DNA of 5,604 bases from an uncultured Johnsonella sp. (GCA_937927235.1 CALBCM010000044.1:1-5604), one strand, 5' to 3'. Shown: positions 1 through 5,539, counted from the stretch's first letter. The notes: generated from the letters alone by a model not told the origin. Program-made: numbers and translations.

Positions 1-23
1 ATAGAAGACCACTGGCTTAATAG

Positions 24-206
24 CTATTTACAGAAAAACTTTCACATACTCAAAAATGCATTCTTTCTCCAGCTCGTCCAACTAATGTATTTTGGTCATA
101 CCATTTATCAAATATGATGCAGCAAAACTATAACCTTAATGATTATTTCAAATATGAAGAAAAACGTTTTAAAGAGCGTCAGCGACTTATTAATAGCCGT
201 CCATAG
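24..206 (+). pseudogene. C-terminal remnant of an unrecognised ORF
   Basis: This plus-strand frame is open from just after a TAG at 21-23 to a TAG at 204-206. Its end reads like a genuine protein tail: it includes NVFWSYHLSNMMQQNYNLND and then a charged stretch KYEEKRFKERQRLINSRP. The first ATGs in frame are at 114 and 117, but neither has a Shine-Dalgarno sequence, so the frame probably continues a longer gene that starts outside the window. A second plus-strand frame is open from position 1 to a TGA at 115-117 and begins IEDHWLNSYLQKNF. The gene may therefore have been frameshifted or cut by a nonsense codon near the window edge. I do not recognise the family. A transposon-related or mobile-element protein is possible but nothing shown here proves it. 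A strong inverted repeat begins 10 nt after the stop. Confidence 0.35.
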
Positions 207-216
207 CTGCTGTCAA

Positions 217-262
217 GTGGTGCTGCAAAATAGATGAGTATTCACCTATTTTGCAGCACCAC
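217..262. repeat. Perfect 17-bp inverted repeat, possible terminator
   Basis: Arm GTGGTGCTGCAAAATAG (217-233) is exactly complementary to 246-262 across a 12-nt loop (234-245). It lies 10 nt after the stop of the left-edge reading frame and 84 nt beyond the stop of the methyltransferase on the other strand, so it could terminate either transcript. Neither side has a clean T-run: the plus side continues CGTTGTATT and the minus side TTGACAGC. A textbook intrinsic terminator is therefore not certain. A mobile-element end or another structured site is the alternative. Positions 263-345 hold nothing else that I can identify. Confidence 0.6.
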
Positions 263-345
263 CGTTGTATTATGAGTAAGTGCTCCATTAAGTATGAACA
301 GCACATGAAATATAAATTATCAGTTAAACAGAAGGCTGCAGCTTA

Positions 346-1002
346 TTAAAATAATTGGATTACTTTACCTGGACATTCTTTCTTAATTCTATCCTTTGAT
401 AATTCTGCATATTCTTTTGAAAACTCTATACCTATTCCACAGCATCCATTTTTATTTGCCGCAATCACTGTAGTTCCACTTCCTAAAAATGGATCTAATA
501 GATATTTGTCACGCCGCCCACATAATGAAATTGCCAAATCTGGTATATCTTCTGGATATGGTGCAGTATGCCCTAATATATTTTCTCCATAGCAATTAAT
601 CTTATATACTGGAACAAAATTAGTGATGTAGGTTTTCCATTTATCAGGAAGGTCAAAATTTATTTTTAATAAATCATCCTTTCTTTTAAAGACGAATATA
701 TGCTCATAACAGTTGACAGGTTTTTGATAATGGGGAGTAAAATTGCCATCATTAGTATTCCTTTTGCTTTGAGGCTCCCCCTTATTCCAAATATAATTTT
801 CTACTAATTCATATCCAGCCTTTTCAAAAATAAGAATAGAATATGCCCCCAAAAGCATCCGCTTTATCCCCATGTTTGATTTTGCTACAGTCATTTCATT
901 GCCATTAATATCTCCAATATTATATACAAATATGCCTCCATCATCCAGTACCATTAATGCATTACGCACAATATTAAACATATCAATATAATATAAATAC
1001 AT
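346..1002 (-). CDS. DNA methyltransferase, C-terminal half (motif I, SAM binding)
   Basis: This frame holds the second part of the methyltransferase catalytic domain. Residues counted from the ATG at 1002 include LDDGGIFVYNIGDI near the start (about 19-32), a variable region likely to contain target recognition, and DPFLGSGTT (170-178), the S-adenosylmethionine-binding motif I. NKNGCCGIGIEFSKEYAELSKDRI follows, typical of the C-terminal end of class-beta enzymes. The frame is open upstream of this ATG to position 1038, where it encodes YFNAREYSQWKN, the natural continuation of motif IV. The ATG at 1002 is therefore an internal methionine. It has only a weak purine stretch (GTGGAA) in front of it, so independent translation is doubtful. 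Alone, this fragment lacks motif IV and should be inactive. It becomes functional only when fused to the upstream frame. Confidence 0.85.
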   Translation of the reverse strand: MYLYYIDMFNIVRNALMVLDDGGIFVYNIGDINGNEMTVAKSNMGIKRMLLGAYSILIFEKAGYELVENYIWNKGEPQSKRNTNDGNFTPHYQKPVNCYEHIFVFKRKDDLLKINFDLPDKWKTYITNFVPVYKINCYGENILGHTAPYPEDIPDLAISLCGRRDKYLLDPFLGSGTTVIAANKNGCCGIGIEFSKEYAELSKDRIKKECPGKVIQLF

Positions 1003-1030
1003 GTTTTTCCACTGCGAATATTCTCTTGCA

Positions 1031-3019
1031 TTAAAATAGGGGGGGGGTTACAGCGGCAGAAGCACAGCCTTTTGGTAAGCCTGCCAGCACATCAAAGGCA
1101 TCTCCATTTATTACATAACTAATCTCCTTATTATTTTCAATGTTATACTTAGCTGCAATTTCTTTATACTTTTTTAATTGTATAAAACGATTAATATACG
1201 TCCCTTCAATAAAATAGCTATGAAATAAGGATTGATTTATCTTAATTCTATCTCTTAAGGAATGGTAAAGACATTCTTCCTTTAATAGAGTAATACAAAC
1301 AATTTCTCTTTCCATTTCATTTAAAGGTGTAGCCTCAGCCAGATTTACATTGATAAATAATAGCTTTTCACCTACAAACGAAAAATATTTTATAAACATA
1401 TAGTAAATATCCTCATCGGATACAATACCTGTTATATCTTTTCTCCATTTTGATATTAGCTCTTTATCTATTATATTTTTCAGCTTAGGATTTTGTGCTC
1501 CAAACTGCATATAATTAGTTTTAAATGAATATCGTTTTCCTCTATCTGACTTACTTCGACTTGGGCAGATAACATTTTTACATTCCCAGCTTCTATGCCC
1601 TACTTCAGGATACGAATTTCCCGATACATTTAATCCCTTACAAACTGGGCAAGGAATCTTTCTTTCATCCATTCGATACTTATAAAAAACAAATAAAATC
1701 TTGTTATCATTTTGTATGTCCTTTGAGAATTGAGCATGCACATCATCTCTGCATTCAATTATATAACAATCATTAAAGGTAAACCCATAATATACATAAG
1801 CCCACTCCTCAAGAAATTGTTTTAATTCTTCCAAAGAGTTATCTGTAATTAATAGCTCATAGATTTTATCAATAACATCCTCCTTGCTTCGATAATATTT
1901 TTTTAGAAGTGCCAGCACATCATTCTCTGACGAATCCAATATTTTATAACCATAAGCCTTGAACATTTCATTACATATTTTTTCTGGTGAAAAGAATTTA
2001 CGATGCTCTTTTACTTTGATAAATCTTTCGCTATATACTCCTATATACGCATATAAAAGCCATTTTATATTTCTATTTCCTCTATATATATTATCTATTT
2101 CAATTAATAACGCCTTATTGTTCACCAAAAGTCTATATGACTGCTGTAAAGCATCTAATACATAATTTAAAAAGCGGTCATAATTATAAAAGTGATTATA
2201 TACCGCCTGATTTAATTTTAAATATATGGCATCATACTCTTCTGTCAATAAATAATGTAGATCTCCTCCCCTGTCAAGAATTCTTGATTGCTTTGCCATT
2301 TCTATATCATAATCTTCTTGAATCATTGCTGTCTCTAATTTTCCTTCTAAAGAAGCTTTTTGGAGCTCTTTTTTTAATAAACTAACATATTTATCATAAA
2401 ATGGAGCTGTAGAATTTTCACAGAACTTTTTTAGTTCTTCTATCGCTTCAACTCCTAAATCATCTTTTATAAACGGTTTATTATAAGCAAATAATTCTAT
2501 ATTGCTCATCTCTGATAGATTTAAATAGGCATGTATCTTTGAATACAAACCAAAAAGATAGTCCCGCAATTTCGCTTTATCATCTTCTCTGACTGCCTTT
2601 TCCCATAGTTTATTAAAGCAATCAAAGGCTGCCTTACAAGAAACTGGTTCGATCTCAGCTAGTTTTATTTCTAACTCGTCTTTAGGCAGTACAGCATTGT
2701 CCTCTTTAAGCTCTCTAAAAAGCTCCTCCTTATCGCTTTCTCGCCGATAATTCAAATATTTAAGAAGTACCTTTTTATGTCGTCTTCCTATTTGCAATCC
2801 TTTTTTTACACAAAAATCTGAAAACCTCTTAAGTGAATTTGCATTCATTTTAAAAGAATCAATAATTGCTGCCGCTATAATATTTTCTGAATATTCTTCA
2901 TCACTTTTATCTGGATTAGATTTATTTAGAGCATTAATTCTATCCATAACCAGCTTTATATTATCTATTTTCAAATTTTGTGCAAGCATAAATCGCTCCA
3001 GGATTTGTAAACAATTCAT
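1031..3019 (-). CDS. DNA methyltransferase, N-terminal part ending at motif IV
   Basis: The 662-residue frame covers the large N-terminal region and the start of the methyltransferase domain. Residues 1-440 are charged and mostly helical, and I recognise no fold in them. Cys457-x2-Cys460 and Cys480-x4-Cys485 (CPVC ... CKNVIC) look like a zinc ribbon that may contact DNA. NGDAFDVLAGLP (638-649) is the usual lead-in of class-beta enzymes. The frame then reaches VTPP (657-660), reads LF and stops, so catalytic motif IV loses its tyrosine. The cause is a C9 run; with C8 the frame continues into the adjacent gene half. The ATG at 3019 is the first start after an in-frame TGA, and GAGGT lies 12 nt upstream, a long spacing. 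The gene follows the dpaL remnant by 35 bp and looks lower in G+C than it by eye, suggesting separate origin. A large type II methyltransferase or a fused multidomain modification enzyme are the main options. Confidence 0.85.
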   Translation of the reverse strand: MNCLQILERFMLAQNLKIDNIKLVMDRINALNKSNPDKSDEEYSENIIAAAIIDSFKMNANSLKRFSDFCVKKGLQIGRRHKKVLLKYLNYRRESDKEELFRELKEDNAVLPKDELEIKLAEIEPVSCKAAFDCFNKLWEKAVREDDKAKLRDYLFGLYSKIHAYLNLSEMSNIELFAYNKPFIKDDLGVEAIEELKKFCENSTAPFYDKYVSLLKKELQKASLEGKLETAMIQEDYDIEMAKQSRILDRGGDLHYLLTEEYDAIYLKLNQAVYNHFYNYDRFLNYVLDALQQSYRLLVNNKALLIEIDNIYRGNRNIKWLLYAYIGVYSERFIKVKEHRKFFSPEKICNEMFKAYGYKILDSSENDVLALLKKYYRSKEDVIDKIYELLITDNSLEELKQFLEEWAYVYYGFTFNDCYIIECRDDVHAQFSKDIQNDNKILFVFYKYRMDERKIPCPVCKGLNVSGNSYPEVGHRSWECKNVICPSRSKSDRGKRYSFKTNYMQFGAQNPKLKNIIDKELISKWRKDITGIVSDEDIYYMFIKYFSFVGEKLLFINVNLAEATPLNEMEREIVCITLLKEECLYHSLRDRIKINQSLFHSYFIEGTYINRFIQLKKYKEIAAKYNIENNKEISYVINGDAFDVLAGLPKGCASAAVTPPLF
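1039..1047. repeat. G9/C9 homopolymer in catalytic motif codons
   Basis: Nine consecutive G on the plus strand are nine C on the coding strand. They fall in the codons ACC CCC CCC that encode Thr-Pro-Pro of methyltransferase motif IV. With nine C the next codons are CTA TTT TAA, giving a stop. With eight C they are TAT TTT AAT GCA, giving TPPYFNA and an open frame to 346. With ten C another frame opens briefly and also stops. Long G or C runs are otherwise absent here; the next longest I see is C5 near 776-781. Such tracts slip readily during replication and are known phase-variation switches in methyltransferase genes of other bacteria. Slippage at this tract is inference. Confidence 0.85.
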
Positions 3020-3054
3020 TAATATATTTTTACCTCATAATGTTTTACTTTCAT
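3019..3054 (-). CDS. Possible 11-codon minigene MKVKHYEVKIY
   Basis: The dpaL stop TAA (3055-3057) is followed at once by ATG, opening an 11-codon frame that reads MKVKHYEVKIY. Its TAA shares one base with the methyltransferase ATG (TAATG). The minigene has no Shine-Dalgarno sequence of its own and could be read only by ribosomes finishing the dpaL remnant. It may be a relay that couples translation, or the surviving first codons of whatever gene once followed dpaL. A chance frame of this length is also quite possible, so this is a low-confidence call. Confidence 0.2.
   Translation of the reverse strand: MKVKHYEVKIY
3032..3036 (-). promoter_or_regulatory. Ribosome-binding site of the methyltransferase
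   Basis: GAGGT on the minus strand lies 12 nt before the ATG at 3019, longer than the usual 6-9 nt. It sits inside a possible 11-codon minigene whose TAA overlaps the methyltransferase ATG as TAATG. Translational coupling may therefore help initiation. Confidence 0.45.
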
Positions 3055-3546
3055 TTAGCTTGGAAACAGCCCGTCCCAGACGATTTTTCTGTAATTATCA
3101 CAATCTGTATCTCCCTCTGTAGAAAAACAGAGAATTCTGGAAGACTTATCAAGCTTTAATCTGCTTCTAATTTCCTGTAAATTGGGATTTGTCATCGCTT
3201 CTGCTACAAATCCTGTTGTTTCAGCTCCGCTTTCGCCGGAAATTACTCTGTCATCATCTTTTATCGGATTCCCAAGAATACGCATTCCCTTAGCCGCAAC
3301 ATAATCCGGCATTGAAACAAAATAATCTGCATAACCCTGTAAAATATTCCAAGCGATAGTGCAAGGCTCTCCGCAGGCAAGACCTGCCATAATTGTATTC
3401 ATATCTCCGGATACAAAGCAAGGCTTTCCGTCATTTGATTTAGCACTTCTATAAATGCAGTCTGCCTTATCCGGCTCTACAATCGTAATAATTGGTCTTT
3501 TTTCTTTGTAGTAGTCGCTGAAAAAGCCTGCAACAGCTCCAGCCAT
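3055..3546 (-). pseudogene. dpaL: Truncated diaminopropionate ammonia-lyase (C-terminal part)
   Basis: The 163 residues match the C-terminal part of diaminopropionate ammonia-lyase (DpaL, YgeX in E. coli). This PLP enzyme of the fold-type II family cleaves 2,3-diaminopropionate to pyruvate and ammonia. Recognisable stretches are VEPDKADC (23-30), MAGLACGEP (53-61), AAKGMRILGNP (84-94), ISGESGA (102-108) and STEGDTD (142-148). The full enzyme is about 400 residues, so more than half is missing, including the N-terminal region that carries the PLP-binding lysine. The fragment cannot be an active lyase. Similarity seems to reach a few codons upstream of the ATG (IIGAMAG), then the frame hits TAG at 3571-3573 and no more lyase sequence follows. 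The start ATG has GGAG only 2 nt away, too close for good initiation. A promoter remains upstream and the methyltransferase lies 35 bp downstream. Confidence 0.85.
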
Positions 3547-3664
3547 AGCTCCAATTATAGATTGATTATACTAAGACTGTTTACTAAATAACAGCATTTG
3601 TATTTGTCGTATTTATAGGGGTTATTTATCTTAAATATTCAGCCTCTTTTTCTACGTTGTTATC

Positions 3665-3693
3665 ATTTTATTATCAGCTTGTGGAATTGTCAA
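3665..3693 (-). promoter_or_regulatory. Sigma-A-type promoter facing dpaL remnant and methyltransferase
   Basis: On the minus strand TTGACA (3688-3693) is separated by exactly 17 bp from TAAAAT (3665-3670), a perfect -35 and a 5-of-6 -10. Transcription would start near 3658 and leave about 110 nt before the remnant's ATG. No terminator is evident between the remnant and the methyltransferase, so both could be on one transcript. A separate perfect TATAAT at 3565-3570 on this strand lacks a -35. The whole gene-free stretch 3547-3887 holds this promoter, the plus-strand promoter of the LytTR operon and AT-rich sequence, with no other coding region that I can support. Confidence 0.55.
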
Positions 3694-3797
3694 TATTAGG
3701 TCAGCCCTCAGAAATATAAATTGCAAAAGCTTTTTAACCTGTTTCTTAAATATAATGTCCGTCTGCATACCATATATTACCACCTATCCATATCCTA

Positions 3798-3826
3798 TAG
3801 ACAAATCTTCCCCACTTATTTATGCT
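3798..3826 (+). promoter_or_regulatory. Candidate promoter of the LytTR operon
   Basis: TAGACA (3798-3803), 17 bp, then TATGCT (3821-3826) matches the sigma-A -35 at 5 of 6 and the -10 at 4 of 6. The 5' leader would be about 55 nt. It contains a short hairpin AGAAAA-GGT-TTTTCT (3835-3849) and two TAAATTT copies 13 bp apart (3849-3855 and 3862-3868). A perfect TATAAT at 3751-3756 without a matching -35 is an alternative, of the kind that needs an activator. I found no clear pair of 9-bp LytTR-type direct repeats. Confidence 0.35.
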
Positions 3827-3873
3827 TATATATAAGAAAAGGTTTTTCTAAATTTAGCTAATAAATTTTAAAC

Positions 3874-3881
3874 AAAGGAGG
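3874..3881 (+). promoter_or_regulatory. Ribosome-binding site fixing a GTG start
   Basis: AAAGGAGG lies 6 nt before GTG at 3888. The match is near-perfect and there is no ATG nearby in frame, so the GTG is the start of the LytTR gene. Confidence 0.85.
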
Positions 3882-3887
3882 TTTATC

Positions 3888-4328
3888 GTGAATATAATTT
3901 ATGAGGCTGATGACAATATTCCACTAAATACCGCATTGATAAAAACAAATAGTAATTATGAAGATTTACATGGCTTTTTAGAATATACCAAGTCTTATAA
4001 TAATGAATTTAAGGTCAAAAAAGATAATAATATTTACTTAATTGCTGTTACTAAATTTATAAGATTTTATTCAGGAGCTAAGTCAGTATATGCCCAAACT
4101 GCAGAAGCAGAGTTTCATATTTCAAAAAGGCTTTATGAGCTTGAAGAAAGTTTACCGATGCAGTTCGTAAGAGTTTCACATTCAGAAATTATTAATCTTG
4201 ATTATGTATCACATTTTTCGCTCAGTGCAGGCGGTATTATTAATATTACATTTAAGAACGGTACTAAAACCAGTTCTTCAAGAAGATATTTAAAAAAAAT
4301 AAAGGAGGTTTTATATCATGAAAAATAA
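3888..4328 (+). CDS. LytTR-domain DNA-binding transcriptional regulator
   Basis: This is a 146-residue cytoplasmic regulator. The C-terminal two thirds (about 43-143) form a LytTR domain, the ten-stranded beta fold that binds DNA direct repeats, as in AgrA and LytR-type regulators. Diagnostic stretches are FVRVSHS (93-99), INLDY (102-106), FKNGTK and SRRY (131-134), which in the family shape the DNA-contacting loops. There is no phosphoreceiver domain. The N-terminal 40 residues are short and of unknown role, so the protein is a stand-alone LytTR rather than a two-component regulator. It starts at GTG behind a strong AAAGGAGG. It overlaps the next gene, a DUF3021 membrane protein, by 11 nt, so the two are almost certainly co-translated. 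By analogy with LytTR regulatory systems, the membrane partner likely restrains this activator, which may control its own operon. Targets are not visible here. Confidence 0.92.
   Translation: MNIIYEADDNIPLNTALIKTNSNYEDLHGFLEYTKSYNNEFKVKKDNNIYLIAVTKFIRFYSGAKSVYAQTAEAEFHISKRLYELEESLPMQFVRVSHSEIINLDYVSHFSLSAGGIINITFKNGTKTSSSRRYLKKIKEVLYHEK
4301..4308 (+). promoter_or_regulatory. Ribosome-binding site of the DUF3021 gene
   Basis: AAAGGAGG inside the end of the LytTR gene lies 9 nt before ATG 4318. It supports a start 11 nt inside the upstream gene rather than a later methionine. Confidence 0.8.
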
Positions 4329-4767
4329 AATTATTTATCGCTTTATATTCGGTCTTTTCATAGGTATTGATATAGGCTTGTTTATGTCTATATTATTTTC
4401 CTATATTGCTGCAGGTGGCGAGTACCAAGCGGCACCAAGCAAATTTATGAGCCGTTTTCCTAATGAAATTACCGCCATGCTTGCTGCCATTTTAGTGTGG
4501 GCAGCTATAGGTGCCTTGTTCTCTACTACCAGCCTTATCTTTACAGATACGGAAATGAGCATAACTAAGATGACCCTAATCCACTGCATTACAAACTATG
4601 TGCTTTTCGTGCCTCTGACAATACTTGCCGGCTGGTATTCATTAAATTTAATAAATTTACTTTCCTTCACTGTAATATATGTAATCATCTACATTATTAT
4701 GTGGATTATCTTTATGCTGATAAACTTAAAACACATCAGGGAAATTAATGCACGATTAAAAAAGTGA
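4318..4767 (+). CDS. DUF3021-family four-helix membrane protein
   Basis: This 149-residue integral membrane protein has four predicted hydrophobic helices, near residues 7-30, 50-75, 84-106 and 110-136. It ends in a short basic tail (KHIREINARLKK), which would lie in the cytoplasm if both termini are inside. Length, helix pattern and position directly behind a stand-alone LytTR gene fit the DUF3021 family. These proteins are commonly encoded with LytTR regulators in Firmicutes. The biochemical role is not established. In LytTR regulatory systems the membrane partner acts as an inhibitor or sensor for the DNA-binding protein, and that is the inference here. There is no signal peptide, transporter motif or catalytic residue that I can identify. 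The gene is the last in its operon: 70 nt after its stop comes a hairpin shared with the convergent gene. Confidence 0.85.
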   Translation: MKNKIIYRFIFGLFIGIDIGLFMSILFSYIAAGGEYQAAPSKFMSRFPNEITAMLAAILVWAAIGALFSTTSLIFTDTEMSITKMTLIHCITNYVLFVPLTILAGWYSLNLINLLSFTVIYVIIYIIMWIIFMLINLKHIREINARLKK

Positions 4768-4837
4768 TATTCACTGAAGACTTGCATAGATTTATAAAAA
4801 ATATAAAGCATTATTATAAAGCAAGTTAAAACTATAA

Positions 4838-4888
4838 ATGCCTGCAAGGTCTTATATCTTACAGCAAATATACAGGCTTTGCAGGCAT
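4838..4888. terminator. Bidirectional hairpin between convergent genes
   Basis: ATGCCTGCAA (4838-4847) pairs perfectly with TTGCAGGCAT (4879-4888). Pairing can extend inward to 15 bp with two G-U wobbles, leaving a loop of about 21 nt (4853-4873). It lies between the end of the DUF3021 gene and the end of the convergent minus-strand gene. On the minus strand it is followed by TTATAGTTTT, a moderate U-tract; on the plus strand only AT-rich sequence follows. The long loop lowers confidence. Confidence 0.5.
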
Positions 4889-4896
4889 CAGCATAT

Positions 4897-4936
4897 AAAT
4901 ATTTATTTATACAATTAAATATTTATTTATACAATT
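4897..4936. repeat. Perfect 2 x 20-bp tandem repeat
   Basis: AAATATTTATTTATACAATT occurs twice back to back (4897-4916 and 4917-4936) with no mismatch. The second copy ends directly at the stop codon of the minus-strand gene. It is a small minisatellite in the 3' untranslated region, likely a slippage duplication. Copy number may vary between strains. Confidence 0.9.
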
Positions 4937-5443
4937 CTACCGCTGTTTTCCGGGCTTCCAAGGTATGCATCTATTAACTCTTTTTTTATAAGCTGCGTAT
5001 TCTTCACCATAGAGGTTAAGCAGCCATTTTTCCTCAGTATTTTTTAATACAGCTGTCATAATCCCCCAATTAATAAGCGGAAGTATGAGAAGCCATGCAT
5101 TATGCCACATAAGGCTTATTCCAAATATAAGGATCCACCAGCCGCTGTACATAGGATTTCTGACCCATGAATAAATTCCGTCTGTCTTAAGTTTATTATT
5201 TGCTATATTCTCATTCATGCCCGAGCGTAATGCTCCAATAAACCAAACAGATGCTCCTAAAATAATAAATATTCCCCCGGAAATCCTGAAAACCAATATC
5301 CACACTCCGTTAAGTGTCCCTGATTTCAATACATTTGGAGAAAGTGCGATTCCAATTACAGTAAGTGCTGCCATACTATAGACAATGCCGGGACCTACTC
5401 CATAAAGCGGAAGCTTTTGCTTATCTTTTACAAAATTTTTCAT
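4937..5443 (-). CDS. Isoprenylcysteine carboxylmethyltransferase-like membrane protein
   Basis: This 168-residue membrane protein belongs to the isoprenylcysteine carboxylmethyltransferase / phospholipid methyltransferase group, which uses S-adenosylmethionine. Hydrophobic helices lie near residues 15-35, 46-72, 100-115 and 116-133. The conserved C-terminal signature is present: LKTDGIYSWVRNPMYSGW (85-102) with the RNPMY core, then EEKWL (137-141) and YGEEYAAYKKRVNRCIPW, which in the family bind the cofactor. Length is normal for bacterial members, so it appears intact. Bacteria generally lack prenylated CaaX proteins, so the real substrate is unknown; a lipid or a small molecule is possible. 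The ATG at 5443 has GAAAGG 7 nt upstream. The gene converges on the LytTR operon and shares a hairpin with it, but no functional link is visible. It appears to be transcribed alone from the promoter at 5540-5567. Confidence 0.85.
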   Translation of the reverse strand: MKNFVKDKQKLPLYGVGPGIVYSMAALTVIGIALSPNVLKSGTLNGVWILVFRISGGIFIILGASVWFIGALRSGMNENIANNKLKTDGIYSWVRNPMYSGWWILIFGISLMWHNAWLLILPLINWGIMTAVLKNTEEKWLLNLYGEEYAAYKKRVNRCIPWKPGKQR

Positions 5444-5450
5444 AAAATAA

Positions 5451-5456
5451 CCTTTC
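5451..5456 (-). promoter_or_regulatory. Ribosome-binding site of the ICMT-like gene
   Basis: GAAAGG on the minus strand lies 7 nt before the ATG at 5443. It is a moderate Shine-Dalgarno match and supports this start. Confidence 0.55.
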
Positions 5457-5539
5457 GTTTGTCATGGGCGGAAACCCACTATCTGATATTGTCAATAATA
5501 GGTGGCATATTTTTCTCACAGATATTCAGAAGCTTGACT

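Larger units (their letters stand above)
346..3019 (-). pseudogene. Frameshifted beta-class DNA methyltransferase, whole locus
   Basis: This entry covers the whole gene, which is one base out of frame at 1039-1047. Removing one C from the nine-C run joins the upstream 660 codons to 230 downstream codons and gives an 890-residue protein. In the joined protein a helix-rich N-terminal region (about 1-440) comes first, then a four-cysteine zinc-ribbon-like segment (about 457-485). The methyltransferase domain follows from about 630: NGDAFDVLAGLP, motif IV TPPY (658-661), a target-recognition-like stretch, and motif I DPFLGSGTT (842-850). Motif IV before motif I is the permuted order of class-beta N4-cytosine or N6-adenine DNA methyltransferases, which transfer methyl groups from S-adenosylmethionine. 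The base and the recognition sequence cannot be read from sequence alone. Both halves are otherwise open and free of decay, so the gene looks recently or reversibly broken. It may be phase-variable rather than a dead pseudogene. Confidence 0.8.

Noticed and set aside
284..304. GTGCT/AGCAC short inverted repeat
   Set aside because: Five base pairs with a long loop is expected by chance.
1959..2385. Two overlapping plus-strand open frames (68 and 82 codons) opposite the methyltransferase
   Set aside because: They are antisense to a long convincing coding frame, lack ribosome-binding sites and have compositions expected of shadow frames.
3561..3887. LytTR-type paired 9-bp direct repeats upstream of the LytTR operon
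   Set aside because: GTT-containing words such as TACGTTGTT near 3653 occur, but no second copy lies at the usual one- or two-turn spacing, so an autoregulatory site is not supported.
4401..4589. A 62-codon minus-strand frame inside the DUF3021 gene
   Set aside because: It is antisense to a well-supported membrane protein gene and shows no start signal or recognisable motif.
4780..4826. Inverted repeat ACTTGC/GCAAGT after the DUF3021 gene as a first terminator
   Set aside because: Only six base pairs with a 35-nt AT-rich interior and no T-run. The hairpin at 4838-4888 is a much better candidate.
5462..5480. TGGG...CCCA hairpin in the leader of the ICMT-like gene
   Set aside because: Four base pairs only; too weak to call a regulatory structure or riboswitch.
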